Assembly: GCA_020310875.1 (NCBI GenBank)
Contig: CM035407.1
Location: forward strand, 220,742,496 to 220,806,495
From: Ceratopteris richardii
Taxonomy: Eukaryota > Streptophyta > Polypodiopsida > Polypodiales > Pteridaceae
Direction: 5' to 3'
Length of the DNA stretch: 64,000 nt
Shown: positions 10,850 through 22,450 of the stretch, one piece after another
How positions within the stretch are numbered: the stretch's first letter is position 1
Layout: the number at the start of each line of letters is the position of its first letter
Position numbers and translations under genes: made by a program
The notes under the pieces: generated by a model
Seen by the model: only the letters and a program-made list of their open reading frames with translations
The model's database searches: none
What the model was told of the DNA's origin: nothing

Positions 10850-11518
10850 TCAACTCTCTTTAATCTCATTCAATCCAATCATCATCTTGAACCTATTCAA
10901 TTTAGTTCCATCCAAAGATTTAGTTAGAATATTTGCACATTGCAAGTTTGTTGATACATAGGACAATTGTATGTCCTTGCTAAGTAGCTTCTCTCTCACA
11001 TAATGATAATGCACTCCAATGTGCTTAGTCCTTGCATGATGTACATGATTAGTAGCCAAATATAGTGAGATAGTATTATCTCCAAAGAGCATTGGAGTGT
11101 ATGTATGTAGCCCCAAGTCTGAGTAAAGTAGCTTTAACCACATTGCCTCTTGTGTTGCATTTGCAAGGCCCCTATATTCAGCTTCAGTTGATGACAATGC
11201 CACAGTTGGTTGTTTCTTTGATGACCATGAATTCAACTTAGATCCTACAAAAGATAAGTATCCAGGGGTGCTCCTCCTATCATTGTTTGAGCCAGCCCAA
11301 TCTGTATGAGAGTATAGCATGATATCCAAGTCTGATGTAAATGGACAAAATAGCCTTTCATTTATGGTACTCTTCAAGTACTTTAAGATCCTTTTGGCAG
11401 CTTCCATGAAATTTTTTCTTGGTGTATGCATGAATTGACTCAATGTACTCACCCCATAGCATATATCCACTCTTGTTAGGGTTGCACAATTAAGACTCCC
11501 AAAAGACTTTGATAACAT
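10850..11518 (-). pseudogene. Copia RNase H region
   Basis: The 222-codon frame shows the copia connection and RNase H: DICYGVSTLSQFMHTP, YSHTDWAGSNNDRRSTPGY (first catalytic Asp), ALSSTEAEYRGLA (catalytic Glu), LFGDNTISLYLATN, and KHIGVHYHYVREKL, ending with ANILTKSLDG. RNase H removes RNA from the RNA-DNA hybrid during reverse transcription. It is separated from RT by about 220 bp with frame damage (11519-11737). Key acidic residues are retained. Confidence 0.9.
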
Positions 11519-11737
11519 GTAATGTCTTCAAGCAGGTCTCCTTCATGAGCACTGAGTTTGTGATTCAATTCCATGGGTGTGCCTACAATTTTTGCATGTT
11601 TTCATTTTGAACTTGACTAGTATATCATGGATGTACTTTCTCTCAGTAATGAAAACACGAGAATTTGTATAAACAATCTCTAAACCAAGAAATTATGTAA
11701 GAAATCCAAGATGATTGATCTTGGACTCCTCCTTCAT

Positions 11738-12556
11738 CTAAGTTTTAATCTTCTTGATGCCATTGGCATCATTTCCTATAATGATAATGTCATCCACATA
11801 AACACATAGATAAATAACTTGTGAATTAGTATTCTTAATGAACAATGGAGAATCTGGCTTTCTTACAACAAAACCTTGGTCCTGCAAGTATGTGACCAGC
11901 CTATTGTTCCAAGCTCTAGGATCTTGCTTTAAACCATACAATGCCTTCCTTAATTTGCATACATAATTAGGTTTTCCTCTGTCTTCATATCCTGGTGGTT
12001 GAGCCATGTAGACCTCTTCAAAGATCCATCCATTAAGGAATGCATTTTTAACATCTACTTGGTACACATTCCAATCCTTTGAAGCAACAATACTTGCTAA
12101 AACTATAATAGTTGGCATCTTTGCAACAGGTAAGAAGGTCTCCTCATAATCTACTCCATGGGTTTGAGCAAACCCCTTTGCTACTAGCCTTGCATTATAC
12201 CTGTTTGTTGTGCCATTTGAATTCTTTTTCACTTTGTAAATCCACCTGGATCCTATTACCTTCATGAACGGTTTTTTTGGAACCAAATCCCAAGTACTTT
12301 TCTCTTGGAGTGCTTCAATTTCCTCCTGCATAGTTTCTCTCCATTCTTCTTTCTTGTTGGCTTCTTCGAATGAAGAAGGTTCCTCTGACATAGAATCTTT
12401 AGTCATGTATATAGAATGCTTGGTGACTAATGATGTTTCATAGCCATACCTTATAGTTTTCTTGCTTTCCCTTTGAGATCTTCTAAGTGCTTGATTGGAT
12501 GAAACTAGAATTTCTTCTAATTTTTTGAACTTTTCTTTGCCCTTGGACCGTTCCAA
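11738..12556 (-). pseudogene. Copia reverse transcriptase region
   Basis: The 272-codon frame contains the copia RT landmarks: EEIEALQEKSTWDLVPKK, RWIYKVKKNSNGTTNRYNARLVAKGF, VDVKNAFLNG (first catalytic Asp), PPGYEDRGKPNYVCKLRKALYGLKQ, and CVYVDDIIIIGND with intact YVDD. The frame ends prematurely soon after YVDD by a frameshift. It overlaps the integrase frame (12517-13263) by 40 bp because of a further shift. Confidence 0.92.
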
Positions 12557-13494
12557 GCTTTGAAATAAATTTGTTCTTCATCTTCTGAGTTCACACTCTC
12601 TAATGTATGTGGTTCTTCTTTGTTTAGATTTGCAAAATCAATCTCCAAATCATAGGGTAGCTTTATTTTCTTGCAACCATTCTCAAACCAAGAGTTATTT
12701 TCATCAAATACCACATCCCTACTAAATGTAAATCCTTTGTTAGTGGGATTATATAACCTATATGCTTTCATATTCTGATCATAGCCAACAAATATGCATC
12801 TTTTAGCTTTTGGATCAAGCTTTCCTCTAATATGTGAAGGTATGTGTGCGTAAGCAATGCACGCAAAGATCTTACAATGATCTAAAGAAGATCTCCTGCC
12901 TTTCCTTGACTCATAAGGTTTTATCCCATCCAGGGACTTGGATGGAAGCCTATTGATTAGGTTAGTGGCTGTGGAAACAGCCTCTACCCATAGATAACTC
13001 AAGAGTTTTTTCTTATTCAACATTGTTCTTGTAGCCTCTACTATTAATCTATTTCTTCTCTTTGCTACTTCATTCTGTTCATGAGTGTACCTTGTTGTAA
13101 TCTCTGTCTTTATGCCTCTATCCTGTAAGATGGATTCAAAATTATGTGAGAAATACTCACCACCTCCATCAAATCTGAGCCTCGTCAAACTTTTACCAGT
13201 TCGATTCTCAACCAATGCCAAATACTTATTGAAAGAAGTGAAGAATTCATCTTCATGCTTCATAAAATAAAGTATTGTCTACCTACTATAGTCATCTATG
13301 AATGAAGCATAATACCTTGACCCTGAAATTGATGGCTCTCTCCTAGGACCCCACACATCTATGTGTACAAGCTCCAAGTAGTCTTTATACATGTATCCTC
13401 TTTTGTTGAATGGTTGCCTATGTGACTTGCCAAATTCGCCTACTCCACATTTGTAAATCATGTGTTGCTTGGACACATTTGGGATGCCAAGCAC
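12517..13494 (-). pseudogene. Copia integrase region with a changed catalytic glutamate
   Basis: Two frames (13279-13494 and 12517-13263) make up the integrase. The first has the second half of the zinc finger (KCGVGEFGKSHRQPF) and HIDVWGP with the first catalytic Asp. The second has RFDGGGEYFS with the second Asp. The third acidic residue normally lies in NGVAERKNR; here it reads NEVAKRRNR, so Glu is replaced by Lys. A stop/frameshift lies at 13264-13278. The downstream part (AYAHIPSHIRGKLDPKAKRCIFVGY) is the usual conserved C-terminal region. The Glu-to-Lys change alone should abolish strand transfer; that is inference from family knowledge. Confidence 0.88.
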
Positions 13495-14155
13495 ACTCTG
13501 ATCCCTCCATATGCTTCAATGTCCTTTCACCTATATGACCTAGTCTCTTATGCCACATCTCCAATTCAGATAGGGTTTGGTCTGTATAATTGAAGAGATC
13601 AATATTTCTTGTATCATCAACTTCAAGGGTAAAAAGTCTACCAAATTTCTCACCTTTTGTAATCCATGAAGCCTTGTTGACGGTCCTCTCCACATATGCT
13701 CCATGCCTTGTGAATCTAACCTCTAAACCCTTCTCAACAATCTGTCCAACACTGATTAGATTCTTGGTTATTGTTGGCACATATAATACCCTGCTTAGAA
13801 GATTCATGTTCCCATCAGATGCTTTAACATTTCTATTAATCTTCTTTACTGAGTGCCTAGTGTCATCACCTGTCTGAACTTCATGCTTTACTTTGGGTTC
13901 TTCAAGGTCAGATCGTAATGCTACATTGCCTCGTACATGATTGGAACAACCAGAATCAACATAGAATAGGTATTCATCATCTTTAGCTTGCTTGGTTGTC
14001 ATATTCATGAGAAATAAGGAATCCTCTGATGATCTGTATAGTTGTTGTAGTCTCTCCTTCCTCTGAAGCCTCTTGATAGTTGTTGTTGTAGCCTTTGTTG
14101 TAATTTTGATGGTAGTTGTTTCCTCCATTATTGAACCTGCCTCTTGATTGTCCAT
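13418..14155 (-). pseudogene. Copia protease and gag-pre-integrase region
   Basis: YLFYVDSGCSNHVRG is the aspartic protease active site (D-S-G), followed by NLISVGQIVEKGLEVRF and the gag-pre-integrase motif MWHKRLGHIGERTLKHM. Protease would process the polyprotein. The N-terminal basic, Thr-rich part is out-of-frame or decayed gag. The frame shifts again at about 13490 before integrase. Confidence 0.9.
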
Positions 14156-14485
14156 AGCCTCCTCTGTGGAAGCATATTCCTCTCTAATTATTTGTGTTCA
14201 TAAAGCATTCATCTGTGGTATGATTGGTCAAGCCATAAATGTTGCAAGGTGAAGACTTCTATGGTCTCCCCTTGCCTTCCTTTCCTCCTCTGCACCTTCC
14301 TCTAGTACCTCTTCCTCTACTTGTGAAATTCACTTGAGAGGTACTTGCATCTTCTTCATTCTTCTTACCTTTGCCTTTATCTTTACTCTTATTTTTATAT
14401 ATGTAGAGGGCAGAAGATTGATTAACTCTAGAATCATCTCCATTCTTGTTGAGCTTTGTCTCATCAATGTATTGAGGTCAGGTAT

Positions 14486-15036
14486 CTACATGTGTATATA
14501 TAGGTCCATTGTTGTGGTAAAAGACTCCCATTTGTCATCAGTCTCGATGCCATTTATAATGTGCCTTACTATCTGCTCCTCTTCTATTTCTTCTCCAATA
14601 CTCCCAACTTGATTATCTACATCCTTCATCTTGGTCACATAGTCACCTACACTTTGCTTTGGTTGCTTCTTCAATGTTGTGAACTCCATCCAAAGCTGGT
14701 TCTCTTTGGCCCTTGTATTTGATGAGAAGAATGAAAAGATAGTACTTCCCAAGTCTCTTGGGAAGTCTTAGAATTTCTAATATGAGATAACAAAAAATCA
14801 GATATTAAATTGAGCATGTAAGACCTAGCTAGAGAATCCTTTGCACACCATGCAGCTAGTCTCTCTTGCTCCTCTCTTGTAGGTTGGTTTTTGCTTCTAA
14901 AGGTTGGCATTTCTTCATCTCTAGATATGTATCCATACAAGCTTCTTCCTTGGAGGTAAGCCTTCATCCTTACGGACCAAGTTGGATAAGTTCCCATGTC
15001 CAATTTTTCAATGAATGATGGAAATCTATCTCCCAT
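14486..15036 (-). pseudogene. Copia gag (UBN2-type) in two frames
   Basis: The first frame starts MGDRFPSFIEKLDMGTYPTW and carries VRMKAYLQGRSLYGYI and TSQETWEVL, typical of copia gag nucleocapsid-capsid proteins. A frameshift near 14740 moves reading to a second frame with MEFTTLKKQPKQSVGDYVTKM and EEQIVRHIINGIETDDKW. A CCHC knuckle is expected around 14200-14330, but the sequence there is broken and I could not confirm it. Confidence 0.85.
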
Positions 15037-15397
15037 TTTACCTTGATGTTGCTCTCATACCTATGTTGGAGGAGATGGTGGACACCTTCCAATGATGAGA
15101 TGGTGTTGCAAATTCCTAATTCACACCAGCCAAAACTGAGTTGAGAAGTGTAAAGTAGACCTCTTGAGCTTTCTAGAAGCACAAGTAATCACCAAACTAC
15201 TTGGGAAGATGATCCTCAAATCATTGGATCAAAACAGATAACTTGGAGTTTCATTTTGAGCCAAAAACTTGTTATTTTGGTCACCACACCTGCTCATGAA
15301 AATGAACAATACTCCTTTCCTAGTAACAATGGGACAAAATCCTTTTGGGAATATCTAATTAACTAAGATGGCTAACTTTTACAAGATATTTCACTTA

Positions 15398-15671
15398 AAA
15401 TGATCAACTATGCTTAGAGAATGATACTTAGCAAGACTGAGATGCATCTCGACATTTTAGGGAGTTAATAGTATGCAAACTAGAGATAAATGTTTTGAAC
15501 ATATCTCGAGAATGACTGAGGCAATTGACGTGAAACTTTGTAGCATACAAATAGAGATCTAATGAACCTATACCAATGTAAATCACAGAAAAGGATAAAG
15601 TACATGCTGAGAACTAGATCAAAGAAGCTCACTATTCTGAATAGTATATGACAGAGTAGAAGAGATGAGAC
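15398..15671 (-). repeat. Copia 5' LTR, truncated
   Basis: It matches 10075-10374 of the 3' LTR (actatgcttagagaatgata near the start, acagagtagaagagatgaga at the end), then stops. The outer ~445 bp are missing. Confidence 0.75.
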
Positions 15672-16920
15672 AGAGAGAAAGTCAAAGGAGAGAAGGGAAA
15701 GGAAGAAACTCCTAGGCAAATGCTAAACCTAGGCCAAGCAACTCACGAAAGGAATTCACCCAAAGGAAACACCCAAAGGAATCCACCCACCACTCACCAA
15801 GCAAAGACACTTGTCGCTTTGGGCACCCACCAACAAGACAAAATCTAGGGTCCTTCACCTTCACTTTGAAGGCCCAAAGCCACCTTATTGATTGTTGTAG
15901 CCACCCTTATGATAGCCCTAACACACCTATGTACCCAGAGAGTAAATCTTGATCCTAAAGCATCATAAGGACCATTCAAGAAGGCTAAACCACAAGGGAG
16001 GCCTAGGAGACCCCCATCCTAATCCTAAGACACCACAAGGGCCACAGAAGAAGGCTAAACCATAAGGGAGTCCTAGGAGAGCCCCAACTCAATAAGCCCA
16101 TAGCCCAAAACACAAAATTGATGGTTCAAGCACCAAGGTGATTACCTAAGGGACCAACGGCAAGGGCACGATTATTAAACGAAACAAAACTTAAGACTAC
16201 CCAACAAAGGAAAGCCCAACACAAACAAACTATTAATAGTGCTCTAGATCGAGGACAAGCAAGCAAAAACCAAGAAGCCAAGAGGCTGCACGAAAAGGCC
16301 AGACCAAAATCCAAAAGCAACAACCCGGCAACACAATACCTACAAGGGATCATCCCACTGCTAACACACGAGTGATTGCTTTAAAGTAAACATCTACTCC
16401 CAGATCGAAGCCCCCGTTGAACTAGGCAAAGCAAATGCCTACCCACAACTCCCCACAAATGAGAAATTGCTCAAAAGCAAACAATCATTGCCCAAAATTC
16501 AGTACCCCGCTGAACTCGATGCACTTCTGTTCACAACTCCCAACTGCTTATCCTCACACCGATTCCTCTATGCCGGCCAAGAAAGAACTCAAATCTGCCT
16601 TGGGTAGACGTCCGATGGCCCAAGACACCACATGACAGGCCAGCCTGAGGCATCACAATTGGGCCTAACACCACATCATCGAGACCGTCAGTGCCAGAAC
16701 ACCTGTGAGCGATGCCTAACACCTGCGCCTGATCGCTTTGCTCATACTCGCCATCGCCACTCCCGCTTCCCCAAACATTTCCACTTTGATGAGCTTGCTC
16801 TCCCAATTTATGAGCATTTACATGTGGCAGGTTTCATTGTTATAATTTCCATCGCTTCTACGATGAGATGGGCAAGAAAGATTTAAGTCGAGCATTTAGA
16901 ACTTCAGCAGAGAAGAGGGA
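15672..16920. other. Unassigned region with a 70-bp tandem duplication
   Basis: This 1.2 kb stretch is richer in G and C than its neighbours and has only short frames without recognisable domains. A 70-bp unit is repeated imperfectly at 15954-16023 and 16024-16093 (both contain aagaaggctaaacca and cctaggaga). I see no gene. Confidence 0.5.
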
Positions 16921-17625
16921 TTTCATTCTAATAGTCTTGTTACAAAGAAAATTTGAATGATCGAGAGTTTTAGGGATGAAATTTCGGTAATTGGAGATGT
17001 TGCTTTATCTCTGATATGGTTCCTACAAGAACCGGTTATTGTATTTGTACTTTATAACTGGCTTCGTGTACTTTTCTTCACCTATAATATCATTCCATCA
17101 GAGAGAGCTATTTAGTGTGAATGTGCTCCTGGTTTCAGCGATGGCTGCTTTTCTTCTCCTCCTCCATAGCTCCAAGCCTTAACGCTATTAGTTTCCTTTT
17201 GGATTTGATATTCTACATGAGACGTTGGTGTAAGGGTATAACGAGACGTAAAGAAAGTAAAGAAATGTGTTTTACAGACCCAATACCTCTTTCCTTGTAA
17301 ATTCATAACTTTTCTCTGCTTTTCCTTTACTCTGGTTCTTCCTTTCCTTGTTACTGTTGTCTTCAATGAACCTTCTTACAGTGGATACTTATTGGTGTTT
17401 GGTGTAAAGATATCTCGAGACGTGGATATATTCAGGAAACATAAAAAGATGCACTCACACTACTCATTTCTAACGTAAGTACTTTACTGTTTCCTAGTTT
17501 CTCTTTACCCAAAGCAATTCTAAAGGATAACTTACATCAGGTGCATGTTGATTGTTCAGAAAACATTGCGTTCCCATGTACCAAGCAACGCACGAAGATT
17601 GTGCATTTATGAATTTGTGTATGTT

Positions 17626-17628
<3 letters not shown>

Positions 17629-17677
<49 letters not shown>
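17629..17677. repeat. (GA)n microsatellite
   Basis: An uninterrupted run of about 24 GA units lies within the dispersed repeat cluster. It makes long, meaningless Arg-Glu or Ser-Leu reading frames, which should not be taken as genes. Confidence 0.97.
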
Positions 17678-17679
<2 letters not shown>

Positions 17680-19207
17680 TGCAGCTTTAAATTGAAAACG
17701 AAAGAAGCATCCTTGTGTGCTGGAAGGATGAACTACACTACCATATTCATTATCATGTGATAATATCTTATCCATTACCTTATGATCATAAGCATGCATC
17801 AGAACGCAAGGTGGCATTACCCCCCATCTCTATACATACTCACCTTTCATGAGCACCTTCCCTCATGGACTGTAAAATGACTCTATTCATTCATAGAGAA
17901 TTATTTAGTGTGATTGTGGTCCTACTCGCAGAAACTCTATTAGAGCCCATGGCTGCTTCTCTTATTTTGGAAAGCTCCACGCCTTTACATGACCCCAATA
18001 GTCCCACAGCTTTCCTTTTGGATCTGACATTCTACGTGCAACAAAAAAGCATGACTTTGGTGTGAAGGAATAACGAGATGTCAAGAAACCAAACAAACGT
18101 GTCCTTGTGAATTCATCCCTATACTCTTGTGTTGTTTTTTCTACAAATCCTCCTAAAATTAAAACCTCCATGCTGAAATAAAAATTAGATATAAAGTTTT
18201 ATTCATTAGGAGAGTTTACGCATTATATTCCCTTAGCATCACCATCATTCAGGATCCTTATACCAAATGTTACTGTTGTCATGAGTGAAACTAGCCATAG
18301 ATACTTATTGCTGTTTGTACTAAAAATATCACGATAGGCAGAGATGTTCAAAAACCATAAAAATAGATCCTCACAAGGCAAGTGGTTTACTATGTTCAAA
18401 AAACATAAAGATATCTTCACACTTTACTCATTTCTAGCACAAGTACGTTACTCTTTGGTTCCCTTTTTTCGCCCAAAGCACTTCTCAAGAAAAACTTTCA
18501 TCACGTGCATGATGATTGTTCAGAAACATTGTGGCCCCCCATGGCAAACCAAGCTTTAAATTATAAAATATGAAAAATTACACAAATATCAAGGAGAATT
18601 AAAAAGAAGGTTGAGAACCTTTTTGTCCGCTTCATGGGGCACTCACTTGTTTTTTAGCTTGTGGTTCTAAATGCACCACAAACGTAGTGCTCCAAAAGCA
18701 ATACATTAAACATCATCTAGCATGATATAATTGTTTTCTATCATTCAGAACATTCATGATACTTAGAGCTTCATTGAACATGTCAAAAATCCTATTTGTC
18801 CTGGTTATATATAATTCAACCCATCTTCACTCTAAAATATCTTAACTACACTCTTCAAAATATTCAACACCTATCGAAAGAGAGGCTGAACAGAAGTTGA
18901 GGCCAGCTTCTACGAGTTCTATAGAAAAGATACTCTCTTGTGATCTCTACCAATCCTATATTGCATAAATAATAAAGAGCTATGATGCAAAGGTCTAGCG
19001 GTATGTGCATCGTAATAAATTTTTCTTCTTAAATAACCCTTGACATCAAATTTGGTTTGATTTGACCTCTTAGAAGATTTGGAAGGAAAGATGTGTAGTC
19101 AATTTCAACAAGCCTCTCATAGAATGTTCAATTGAGAAGTCCTTCATCTCTCTAGGTAGAAGGATCCATGATTGGAGGAAATCCTTCCCCCCTCACCTCC
19201 CTTTAAG

Positions 19208-19248
19208 CACCACAAGGTGTTTATTTTAGAAATAAACACCTTGTGGTG
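19208..19248. repeat. Perfect 19-bp hairpin
   Basis: caccacaaggtgtttattt (19208-19226) is followed by a 3-base loop and its exact reverse complement (19230-19248). The homologous place in the copy near 9857-9890 has only one arm and a degenerate sequence, so the palindrome arose in this copy. Confidence 0.9.
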
Positions 19249-19300
19249 TTAAAGAACAAGGGGATCAACCATGATGGAAATGAAAAGTTTATAAACATAT

Positions 19301-20441
19301 GGACTATCATATCCAAGCCTAACCTGTGCATTGTTTCTAGTGTCATTACACAGATTCGTGCTCTACCATCCACATATACATTTGAAATTATTTTCCCTTT
19401 TACATATGCATCTATTGTAGGTACTTTCTTGTCATTCTCTTTCTTTTAGTAGTTTCTCCTTCTGCAACTCTTCCTTTCTTTGTCTATGTATCCAAGCTAG
19501 AGTCTTCATCTTCAGATTTTTCTCTATCTTGCACCCTTGTCCTCTTAATTGGCATAGTTTTTGTGCTCTCTTGTTTCTCACTCAGCTCCAAAATGTTTAT
19601 CTACGATTCTTCTCCTTGCGTTGGTGGAACAAGTGGAAGGTTCACTCGTTGTTGTTCTCCCTATTTTTCTTGTGGTGACTGCCTCCTAATAGGAAAAATA
19701 TCACTTAGATTCCTACAAGGGTGAGGAAAATTCTACATACCATGATCACGTTCATTGTAGTTGTAGCATATGATTTCTTGTGCTTCTCATCATTGTCCCC
19801 GATTTTGTTCACGTTGTGGCCTATTCTGTTGACTCCTTACTAGGATCAATGTGAATTGCTCCAACTGTAACATCTATATGATTGACTTTGTCTTTCTCAT
19901 ATGTATATGATGTGTTTTGAAACTTCAATTTCCTACATTTTAACTTGGTTATTCCTAATGCTTCATCAACGGTGGTTGAAAAATGAGAATATTCCACCTT
20001 TTGTTTTAGTAAGGGAGAAAGTCCAGCAATAAACCTTTCTCTTTTTAAGAACTGTGGTGCCAATTCATTTTCTCCTAAGCTTTTCTCCGAATTATTCCAC
20101 AAACTTTGAAACTTTGCTTAATAATTTGTAAAATCATTAAGAGAAACTTTCCTTAATAAGAGAAGTTTTTTCCATAATCTCTCTGGAGTGTCCTTCTTTT
20201 TGTATTGTTTGAGGAAGGTTGATCGTACTACTGCCCAGTTATGTGTTGCTTCTTAAGATAAGATTGTTAAATATATCCTTGTTTCTTCCTTGAGAACTAT
20301 TGGAAATATTCTCTGCTTTACGTCCCCTTCGTCTCTTCTTGATATGAGATATGCCATCTCGAGATTATCCAAGAACTCCATTGCACCTTCTTTTGGTTTC
20401 CCATGAAATTGAGAAAAAGATATAGCCATGCTTCCTTTCAA
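19301..20441 (-). pseudogene. Ty3/gypsy gag relic
   Basis: The reverse strand has QFHGKPKEGAMEFLDNLEMAY and RRDEGDVKQRIFPIVLKEE (20253-20441), then after damage ERFIAGLSPLLKQKVEYSHFSTTVDEALGI (19821-20102). Both are typical of gypsy gag. A zinc-knuckle-like ICYNYNERDHG follows near 19750-19790, with the second Cys replaced by Tyr, then an acidic stretch. The pol part is absent. This is a different family from the elements at 25771 and 53912. 20442-20829 holds nothing I recognise. Confidence 0.7.
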
Positions 20442-20829
20442 GTGATAGCCTCTTCAAAATAAGATGAAGACCCAAACAACAAAGTTTATTGTGTAGTCCA
20501 AGAGTGGAGAAATAGATAGCTCCTCTGAAGCGAGGATTTTTGTTAACCGCTCTATTCCAAGGTATTGAACAATTTGTTGCTGAAAGTGGATTTTCTTGCC
20601 ATACAAGATATTGATGTGGATGAAAGCCCTTGGTTGATATGGTTGGTTAGGTCATATTCAAAGTTTTGGTTGAATATGATTACCATTTTGATCATTCATA
20701 GAGAGTTTAGTCAATGGGGGCACCATGCTATGAGAGGGGTATTAAGAAAATGGCCTCTAATGTTTCCTCCATGCTCAACTCATAAACAAAGAATGGAATT
20801 GAAGACGAGGGACACCAGGCTCCTACAAA

Positions 20830-21392
20830 ATCATTCACAACGAAAATTTGAATGATTGAGAGTTTTAAGGATGAAATTTTGGTAGTTAGAGATGTTTTCG
20901 CATATCGCTTGTTGGTTTCTCTCTGATATTGTTCCTACAAGAACCGGTTATTGTTGTTTGTACTTTATAACTATCTTCGTGTACTTTTCTTCACCTTCCA
21001 TGAGCTCGTGTAAAATGATTCCATTCCATCAGAGAGAACTATTTAGTGCGAATCTGGTCCTGGTTTCAACGATCGTTACATTCGCAGCATGGGAATTTTC
21101 ATTAGACTAGATTTCAGAAGCATCCTTGTGTGGTGGAAGGATTAAACTATACTCTCATATTCATTATCATGTGATAATATCTTATCGATTACGTTATGAT
21201 CATAAGCATGCATCAGAACGCAAGGTGGTATTACCCCCCATCCTCTAAACATACTCACATTTCATGAGCAACTTCGCTCATTAACTGTAAAATGACTCTA
21301 TTCATTGACAGAGAATTATTTAGTGTGATTGTGGTCCTACTCGCAGAAACTCTATTAGAGCCCATGGCTGCTTCTCTTATTTTGGAAAGCTC
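20830..21392. repeat. Dispersed repeat copy, interrupted by LINE pieces
   Basis: It repeats the blocks of 16921-17110 (aaaatttgaatgat(c/t)gagag, ctacaagaaccggttattg) and 17690-17980 (agaagcatccttgtgtg, tcattatcatgtgataatat, aactctattagagcccatgg). It ends at ttttggaaagctccaag, exactly where LINE sequence starts. Confidence 0.65.
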
Positions 21393-22450
21393 CAAGATCA
21401 ATCTGTGCTTGATGATGCCTCCTTGTTCTTTGTGAACCCATTGTTTAAGATGGTTTATGATTATACTGGCTAGTGTTTTAGCTATTACAATCTAAAATGT
21501 CTGTAATGTAGTGATGAGACTCGAGTTTTCAAGCACGTTACTACTTTGGTCTTTGTAACGTATTTTGATGGTCTAAAGATTAAGGCACTTAGGAAGATCC
21601 CAAACCCCTGGGATTCTTGTCGTTGAATGCCCAATATACATAATTCACATCCGATTGTCTCACCTAGCAAAGCTTGCTTCCATTTCATTTGTCCTTGTAA
21701 CAGCATGATTCTCTCAAGGGTCTACCAGACCGATATTTATTTGGGGCACGAATAGAAGAGGTGTCCCAAGTCTTCCATGCCACAAAGGCATCATTTGCAC
21801 CACTGGGGGGAGCCCACAAATTTTGGTAGCTTTAACATTGGTCCAGACTCCGCATAAGCACAGACTTTTTTATCTCGATGAGGGGGTGCCAAAGGGATTG
21901 GACCTTCAAGTCCCACCACCAGCGAAACGAATCCAAACATCACTTCCTATTGAGCATGACATGAAATTCTCCATCCTTCTCCAATCTCGGAACTTTCTCA
22001 AAGGTCAAATGATCAAGAGACTTTTTTCCAATGATGCTAGTGTCTTTGTGCATAATGACATGTTAAGCATTAACACCTTTTGGAGTTGTCTGAATACCTT
22101 TTGTGAGGCTTTGGGATCCAAAATAAATCATTCTAAAATCGCTTTCAAGGCAATCAATGGGCATCCTCCTCAATCGCTTATTGACCATGGTTGTAAGTTG
22201 ATCCCTAGTGGTCAAATCTTCCACTGCTTAGGCATTCCAATGAGATTCGACATTTCGATGGGAGGGCAATGGAACTATGCTCTCTCTAAGCTCAAAAGTA
22301 AGTTGATGTACTCAAAAGGTATGGAGATCAATATGTGCTTGATGAACAATGTGTGCTTGATGAAGCCTCTTTCTTCAAAAGATTAAGGCAGTTAGGGAGA
22401 TCCCGAACCTCTGGGATTCTTGTCATTGAATGCCCAAACTTCGTGATCCA
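21393..22450. pseudogene. Scrambled LINE ORF2 pieces in both orientations
   Basis: At least four pieces of one LINE family lie out of order. At 21393-21500, reverse strand, are RT fingers (IAKTLASIIINHLKQWVHKEQGGIIK, with stops). At 21500-21970, reverse strand, is the C-terminal zinc-finger and tail region. At 21990-22330, forward strand, is the RT palm (FVHNDMLSINTFW, INHSKIAFKAI, FHCLGIPMRFDISM), with the FADD box changed to FSND. At 22330-22450, reverse strand, are two further RT-finger scraps and another C-terminal scrap. All match parts of the LINE at 44973-48508. The mixed order is too complex for one twin-primed insertion. Confidence 0.72.

Larger units (their letters stand above)
10075..15671 (-). 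mobile_element. Ty1/copia retrotransposon, nearly complete, reverse strand
   Basis: The element reads on the reverse strand from a truncated 5' LTR (15398-15671) through gag, protease, integrase, RT and RNase H to a 3' LTR (10075-10819). The LTRs share tgatcaactatgcttagaga at their inner/outer left ends and remain alignable for about 270 bp. The 5' LTR then ends abruptly, while the 3' LTR continues another ~450 bp. I see no standard tRNA-Met primer-binding site next to the 5' LTR and no target-site duplication, because the outer 5' end is lost. Coding frames carry several frameshifts, so the element is non-autonomous now, but most domains are still easily readable. Confidence 0.88.
16921..19300. 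repeat. Cluster of dispersed non-coding repeat units
   Basis: Two related units lie in tandem here: a short one (16921-17620) and a longer one (17690-19300). Shared landmarks are cctacaagaaccggttattg, the ctgtaaaatgactctattcatt block, ttccttttggat(c/t)tga, gaattcat and gatacttattg. Further copies are at 20830-21392, 22450-24720 and 25400-25770, and an isolated partial copy is at 8756-9935. The units mix identical and diverged blocks, as expected of an old repeat family expanded by local duplication. No coding sequence is supported. Confidence 0.6.

Noticed and set aside
16435..16886. Short overlapping frames on both strands in a GC-richer stretch
   Set aside because: No motif, no matching frame elsewhere and no sign of exon structure that I can support.
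17494..17817. Frames on both strands with long Ser-Leu or Arg-Glu runs
   Set aside because: Artefacts of the (GA)n microsatellite.
21485..22386. Single twin-primed LINE insertion
   Set aside because: RT fingers lie in the same orientation as, but downstream of, the C-terminal piece, and extra scraps occur at both ends; one twin-priming event cannot give this order.
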